Below are positions 59,152 to 64,000 of a stretch of DNA of 64,000 bases, piece after piece (position 1 is the stretch's first letter; each line of letters begins with the position of its first letter). Source of the stretch: Hirundichthys speculiger (taxonomy: Eukaryota > Chordata > Actinopteri > Beloniformes > Exocoetidae). The notes under the pieces are model-generated. The model was not told the DNA's origin and searched no databases. It was given only the letters and a program-made list of their open reading frames with translations. The translations under genes were made by a program, and so were the position numbers. Where the stretch lies: NCBI GenBank assembly GCA_018398805.1, contig JAGFBZ010000900.1, forward strand, positions 868,001 through 932,000, given 5' to 3'.

Positions 59152-60142
59152 AGGTATGGTGGGTGTTCTTTGAAAAAACGGTTCCAGCAATCCAACTCAA
59201 GTGAGATTTTGAAAATATACACTCCCTCCCTCCTCCCAAAGGCTCCGCCTCCTCCTCTTCAGCCCACCCCTCGAAACCACGCCTTCACACGATTCACGAC
59301 TACATGAAAGCGCACGCTGTCTCGAGCGGTCACGGAAGTTCATGAGCATTCGCGAGCACTCACGTCGATTTGCCAACAAGTAGCATCAGAGTGGCTGGCT
59401 AACTTCAAGCCGTGGCGTCTTCTCCGTCAACAGCCTAGCTAACGGTGTCACACATAGTACTGTGGCCTAGTTGACAGAGTTGGTAGCTTAGCGAAACATG
59501 CTGGAATACGTTCGTCATGTCACTCGATGGACAATAATTTTGTCATCATCTTTCATTTTCTCACTGACTGGGTGAATAGGCCTACAATACCCGTAACCAA
59601 TCAGTGTGATGAAATATTATATAATCAGAACGGCATCATCTTACCTTGGCGTCGGTCTGGAGCCCCTTTTCATTTTTTAGCTGGCGCCAGCGCTGGAAAG
59701 CCGTACCGATAACCGCTCTTGTTCTGTTTTGTTCTTCGGTTAGCTTCTGCATGGCTGTTGCTTTTTCAACAACAGTTTTCCCTTTGATTTTGCTGCCGGT
59801 TGACATCTTCTTCTCTGCCATTGTTGCAACGAAATGATCTGTGCGAGCTAACTTGATTTCTGGCTTTCAAATAGCAACGCTGTGTCCGCTCACCTGATTG
59901 CCAGAGCTGAGGGAGGTCCTTGAGTGCATTGATATTTGATGGAGTATTAGGCAGCCAATAAAAGTAAAGATGATCAGTACATTGATTGGTCAGAGTTTTC
60001 CTCTGATTACACCCTCTAGACCGGACCAAAACGTTTCGTTTTTATTGCAAACATTCTATTTCAGTGGGTGCAATGGGAATGTAAAAAGGTTTTCAGGCAA
60101 TATTGTAAAAAATGCTGCAAAAAAAGATCTCCCACCCTACAT
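59152..60142 (-). mobile_element. TTAA-flanked DNA element carrying a coding exon
   Basis: Left end AGGTATGGTGGGTG; right end CTCCCACCCTACAT, whose inverse is ATGTAGGGTGGGAG. TTAA lies directly outside both ends (59148-59151 and 60143-60146), as for piggyBac- or Kolobok-class insertion. The interior is GC-richer than the surroundings and carries the minus-strand exon at 59645-59821. Class uncertain. Confidence 0.65.
59645..59821 (-). CDS. Element-borne 5' coding exon, RWRxLKxEKGL type
   Basis: ATG at 59821 opens a 59-codon stretch: MAEKKMSTGSKIKGKTV, then KLTEEQNRTRAVIGTAFQRW and RQLKNEKGLQTDAK. It ends at a consensus donor AAG|GTAAGA. The RTRAxIGxAFxRWRxLKxxKGLxTDA pattern recurs, as I remember it, at the N-terminus of many predicted fish proteins of repetitive origin, usually continuing with a VAxFLLD segment. 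No downstream exon was found within the element, so it is probably a fragment or non-autonomous copy. Function unknown. Confidence 0.5.
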
Positions 60143-63100
60143 TTAAATGGTTGCACTAAAAAAGCTGATGCTCCTACCTATTAATTTAAGCTAATGATAA
60201 AAATCTTTGTTATTTTAGAAAGGCTGCAGCCAGGCACAGGACATGACCTATCTCCACTGTGTCATTGAAGAATAAAAAAAAAAAATGCTAGCAACATGTG
60301 AGTGCTGGCCACACACCAAGAAGCAGCAGACCTTTATTAGAGGTCTGCTGAATGGCCACAACAAACAGCCTTCTCTGATTTCATTGGGATAATCTCTGAT
60401 GTATCCTAAAATCACTGTTCTGAATAAATAGAGCTGTTTATTATCATTAATCAGCCTACGTTCATCTTACTAGTGACATTCTTTGAAATGTCCAGAGATT
60501 ACAAAGTACATCATTAAAGTCACCCAAAGCATCAAAAAATCCTTCATCATTGGAAAAACACTTCATAAACATTTAATACTTGAAAGAAGAGCAACGCTAA
60601 TGAAATTGGAGGATTTTTTTTCTTTTATCTTTTTTTCTATTTGAATAAGCACCTCAACACTCAGAGGACTGATGAGCAGGTTGGAGCACTCTTCTTAAAA
60701 GGGTAAATTGATAGTTGCTGCTAGTAAAGAAAATTAGGATTTAATATTCTGGCTGAAATCAATAACTGTCTCAGTAAATTTGCTGCTCTTGGCACAGGAA
60801 ACTATACCTAGGCAGTGGGACAAAAAAGGCTTGACAAGCTCAGAAAGAAAGAAAGGAGGAGTCATTAGCTTTCATTTCCTTAGGTATTATCATGACGTGA
60901 CACATTTTCCATTTCTAAACCACATTAGGTGTGAAAAACATGGAACACAACCAGTGTCATGAGATAACTCTACTGCATGTAGCCGATCATGCCGTTTCAC
61001 TGTGAAGTGGCTGTATTAGATGAACCTTGATATTAAATGGTTCCCTAGTGGTGTGGTGATGTAACAGTCCCATGCATCTTTGTGAATATCCGCTCGTGCT
61101 TCAGCATTTAGGTGATAAATCCCGTTCCTTTATCAGCCCCTGTGCAAATTCGTATTGTAATGCAAAACCTGGAACTATTAAACCAGGAATGATGGATTTC
61201 TGCAGTGGTCTGATTCAGGACTGACTTTTTCTCAATGAAAAAGTATGTATTTTGTGTTTGGTGTTTGTTTGTCCGCCTGTTTGTATGTATGTGTTTCCCC
61301 CATTTTTAAATGTGTTTGTGTGACAACCATTAAGTCACCGTATCAATTTCTACACCTGAATAAAACCTTAAGGTCTAAACACCATCAGTGAGTAACGACT
61401 GTTCAAAGACAATGACCCATTCAAAACCTATTTGTAATCATGTCATAAACCAGGATATGCTGTCCATTAACTAGTTCATTGGCACAATAAATAAATACAT
61501 ATAAAAAAAGAGCATAACAATTTGCACATGCGCGCTGATGAGATAAAATCACAGAGGCATGCTGGATCAGAGGTTCACTCTGGAGAGGTAAGATCTGTGT
61601 GTTGGTTGTGTTTTGGAAGTTGAGTGGATATCAGAAAAAACAAATGTGATACAGGGATATATTTTTTCCTCAACGCTCAAATTTTTCCAACAGCACAGTG
61701 GGCTTAAAGGTGGTCTTCAGCATTACATTTTCTGTTATAGAAAAAAATATACATACTTCAAAACTTTGATTTATTTATTCATTTTTATTTTCTTTTTACT
61801 TTCCATTGCTTTTCTTTCCTTATCTCTATCCCATCCTCTCCTCTTCATGTTAACTTGATGTCACTGAAAATGACATTGGTGGCAACTGACTACTCAGACC
61901 TGTTGAGGCTCTAATCTGATAAATAAGTGTTAAGAGACAGAAATGATGGGAAAAGACATGAGCGGAAAGAAGAGGGGAGTGGAGGCAGTCTCACGGTTGA
62001 AATCCCCGTACTGAAGCTAGCAGAGCAGTTCTAATTGTCTGAAAATGAATTTAAATTTTGGTCTTATTCTTTGTACACTATGGCTAAAAACAGCCAGCCA
62101 AAGGCTGTGACACAAAAAACACATTTCTCATGCTTCTTTTGAAGCACATACAGATACATTTTTAATGTAGATAGTCATGAAGATACTAATTAGCATTTTG
62201 ATAAACTAGCCTTGGGAGTTGTTGTCAGATCTCGAGCTGTTATTTTGCTTCTCTGACCACAAAACAGCAGTTTTCTTGTTTGACCTGGAATCAAGTGTTT
62301 GTATAACACTGTGGAAGAGGATGGTGAGTGGGCTTCACAATAATTTTAATAGTAAAAACTAATTCTAATTGCGCTGGCAGGGGCCATGTAGCATGTAGAT
62401 GGACATTTTCATTGTGTGCTCCACAATGGAGACAGGATTCAAATGAAGTCTTTGGGGTTACGAAGAGACAGCAAAGGTACAATGTGCATGTGACACAGTA
62501 TGCAGTAGCATTTATGTTTGCGTTTCATGTTTAGATTTAGAGCAGCTTCTTCACCTGTTTCACTGTGGAACAAGCCTGCTGTTTTCCATTCTTTCCACTG
62601 AGTTCAGAAGGTCAGAAGACAAATTTGCATGCAGTGCCCAGTGATTTAGTGTAGTGCTTGGCTGTGTGGGATGGAAGGTGGGTTTGTGAATTTCAAAAAG
62701 AGTTAGCACTGCATTAGGGCTTGGCTAAAGTATGTTTTTTAGTTCCTAAATGGAATATGTATTTCCATCTTCTCTTGCACTATGTTCGTAATTAAATGAA
62801 GCATGGACTTGCTTAGATTACCACATAAAAAAAGTGTTGAGAAACACTGTGGGAAGGAGATTGTGGGATTTCACTGATGTTCATCAGAGCAGCAAACTTT
62901 GGAATATGAGCTGAGTTCAGCTGACCTGGGGGTGGGATTGGGATGTCCTGAGGGAACTAAGCAATGCCCTATTTGCCAAGGCGAGGTAACAAAGTACCAT
63001 CAGGATCTCTACTGGACGATGTGACTGCAAATTGTCCCTACCATCAACGAGATCAACCAGGTGATATATGTAGGGCCCTGTGAAATCCGTTTTATTTTTT

Positions 63101-63744
63101 TCTCAAATTCCGTTTTAATTTTTTTCAATTTCAGTGTTTTTCGGTTTTTAATTTTGGAGAATTCCATTTTCAGCATTTTATGCAAATTTAACCCCAATAC
63201 AGTATAGAAAGTCATTAAATATAGACAATTTATGCAATTATATCTGTAAACTATGATTTTTTTATACTTTTTCCAACATTTCCAACAAAACATTCATTTT
63301 TTTTTTTGACAAACCAAAAAAATTCAAGTTATTTTATGTAATAAATAACTAAGAAAAAAAACCTCAAATAGGTAAAAACCATTTAAAGTGCAAAAAGGAA
63401 AGAAATTGCGATGGCAGTAAACTAATCGTTTTACCTTGTACCTGACATTTTTAAGGTATGTCATGACAAACTTTGTGTCTGATGACATTTACTACAGCTT
63501 AAGTAGATACTATGAAATCCAAAGCACTGAACAGTGGTTGTGTGTATGAGTGTGTCTCCGTGTTTTTTTTTCTCTTTAGTTGTTCCAGCTATTACAGACA
63601 TCACCGTTAAAATAAATAATTGTCAGCCTCTTTGTGTTTAGTTCAGTGAGTGAGTCTCACCTTTTTATGTTTGTGTTTTTCACTCATTAAATGGTCCTCG
63701 TTTGAAGACCACAAGGCAGATCCAGGACACACTGGAGAGATTAT

Positions 63745-64000
63745 GGCCCCGATCTTCCATCAAATCTGCTAAAGCTGCTATTTAGGGATAGCGGGTAGCG
63801 GGAAGGGCGTTTCACAGCAAAGAACGCAATCTTCCACCTTGCTAAACCAGCTATCCCACCTGCACTACCCGCTACATTATGCATAGGAGTGGTTAGGGCG
63901 TTCCACCTGTTAAACCAATCAGTGTGTCAGTAGCCATTGCCTTTAAGAGCAGGTTGCGCAACCCGCTATGGAGACCAGATAGTCGGTGTGTTCCCGGTAA
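63745..64000 (+). mobile_element. GATCTTCCACC-ended element, copy 3 (cut by window edge)
   Basis: Begins GGCCCCGATCTTCCATC and follows copy 1 closely: AGGGATAGCGGGTAGCGG, CCACCTGCACTACCCGCTAC, GCATAGGAGTGGTTAGGGCG, CCTTTAAGAGCAGGTTGCGC. It runs off the right edge, so the other end cannot be seen. Confidence 0.8.

Larger units (their letters stand above)
54890..64000 (+). other. Intron or 3' flank of adgrb2 to the window edge
   Basis: Starts with a consensus GTAAGA donor, so the gene continues. No exon ending in a QTEV-type tail was found. It holds the Tc1 relic at 55045-56240, the TTAA-flanked element at 59152-60142, a short AATCCGTTTTATTTTTTTC-type repeat near 63073-63150, and element copy 3 at 63745. 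The intervals 56241-59147 and 60147-63060 are AT-rich; 57060-57260 is GC-richer, with no coding evidence. Confidence 0.65.

Noticed and set aside
1..64000. CRISPR arrays, operons, tRNA or rRNA genes
   Set aside because: No direct-repeat/spacer pattern, no cloverleaf with A and B boxes, and no ribosomal sequence was recognised. The DNA is vertebrate intron.

Overview
The window is vertebrate nuclear DNA, most likely from a teleost fish. It holds short exons of one large gene spread over tens of kilobases of AT-rich intron. Many intron insertions belong to families common in ray-finned fish: Tc1/mariner, hAT, Tigger-like and RTE-like elements plus several MITEs. Nothing prokaryotic is present: no operons, no dense ORFs, no CRISPR array. 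No tRNA or rRNA gene was recognised.

The only host gene I can support is on the plus strand. It is adgrb2 (BAI2, brain-specific angiogenesis inhibitor 2), an adhesion G-protein-coupled receptor. Fifteen constitutive exons run from 10178 (GPS/Stachel region at the end of the GAIN domain) through the seven transmembrane helices (23162-38698) and the long cytoplasmic tail (41879-54889). All have consensus or near-consensus splice sites and, with one exception, compatible phases. The extracellular N-terminus (CUB/thrombospondin repeats and most of GAIN) must lie left of the window. The last exon(s), which should end in a PDZ-binding QTEV-type tail, must lie right of it.

Three further exons look optional. 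A 99-nt phase-matched cassette (34657-34755) adds 33 residues to intracellular loop 3 and has a family precedent. A 246-nt phase 0/0 exon (43305-43550) would insert 82 Cys/His-rich residues into the tail. A 15-nt microexon candidate (46603-46617) has an excellent donor and acceptor. One junction is abnormal: the exon for intracellular loop 1 and TM2 (23927-24031) carries two extra bases in a GA run. This breaks the conserved frame unless a donor 4 nt downstream in the preceding exon is used.

The rest is intron with mobile elements. 1-10177: a Tc1/mariner-type element with ~185-bp inverted ends, itself interrupted; an hAT MITE with an exact 8-bp duplication; the first copy of a GATCTTCCACC-ended family. 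10305-23161: an interstitial telomeric array, a GATAC-type MITE, a deleted Tc1, a 49-bp tandem repeat containing a perfect hairpin, a four-level nested stack (LINE > hAT > Tigger-like MITE > AAGGAGG repeat), and the second GATCTTCCACC copy. 40288-41376: an hAT-type element. 47574-47940: a MITE with near-perfect ends. 54890-64000: a Tc1 relic, a TTAA-flanked element carrying a minus-strand coding exon, and a third GATCTTCCACC copy cut by the window edge.
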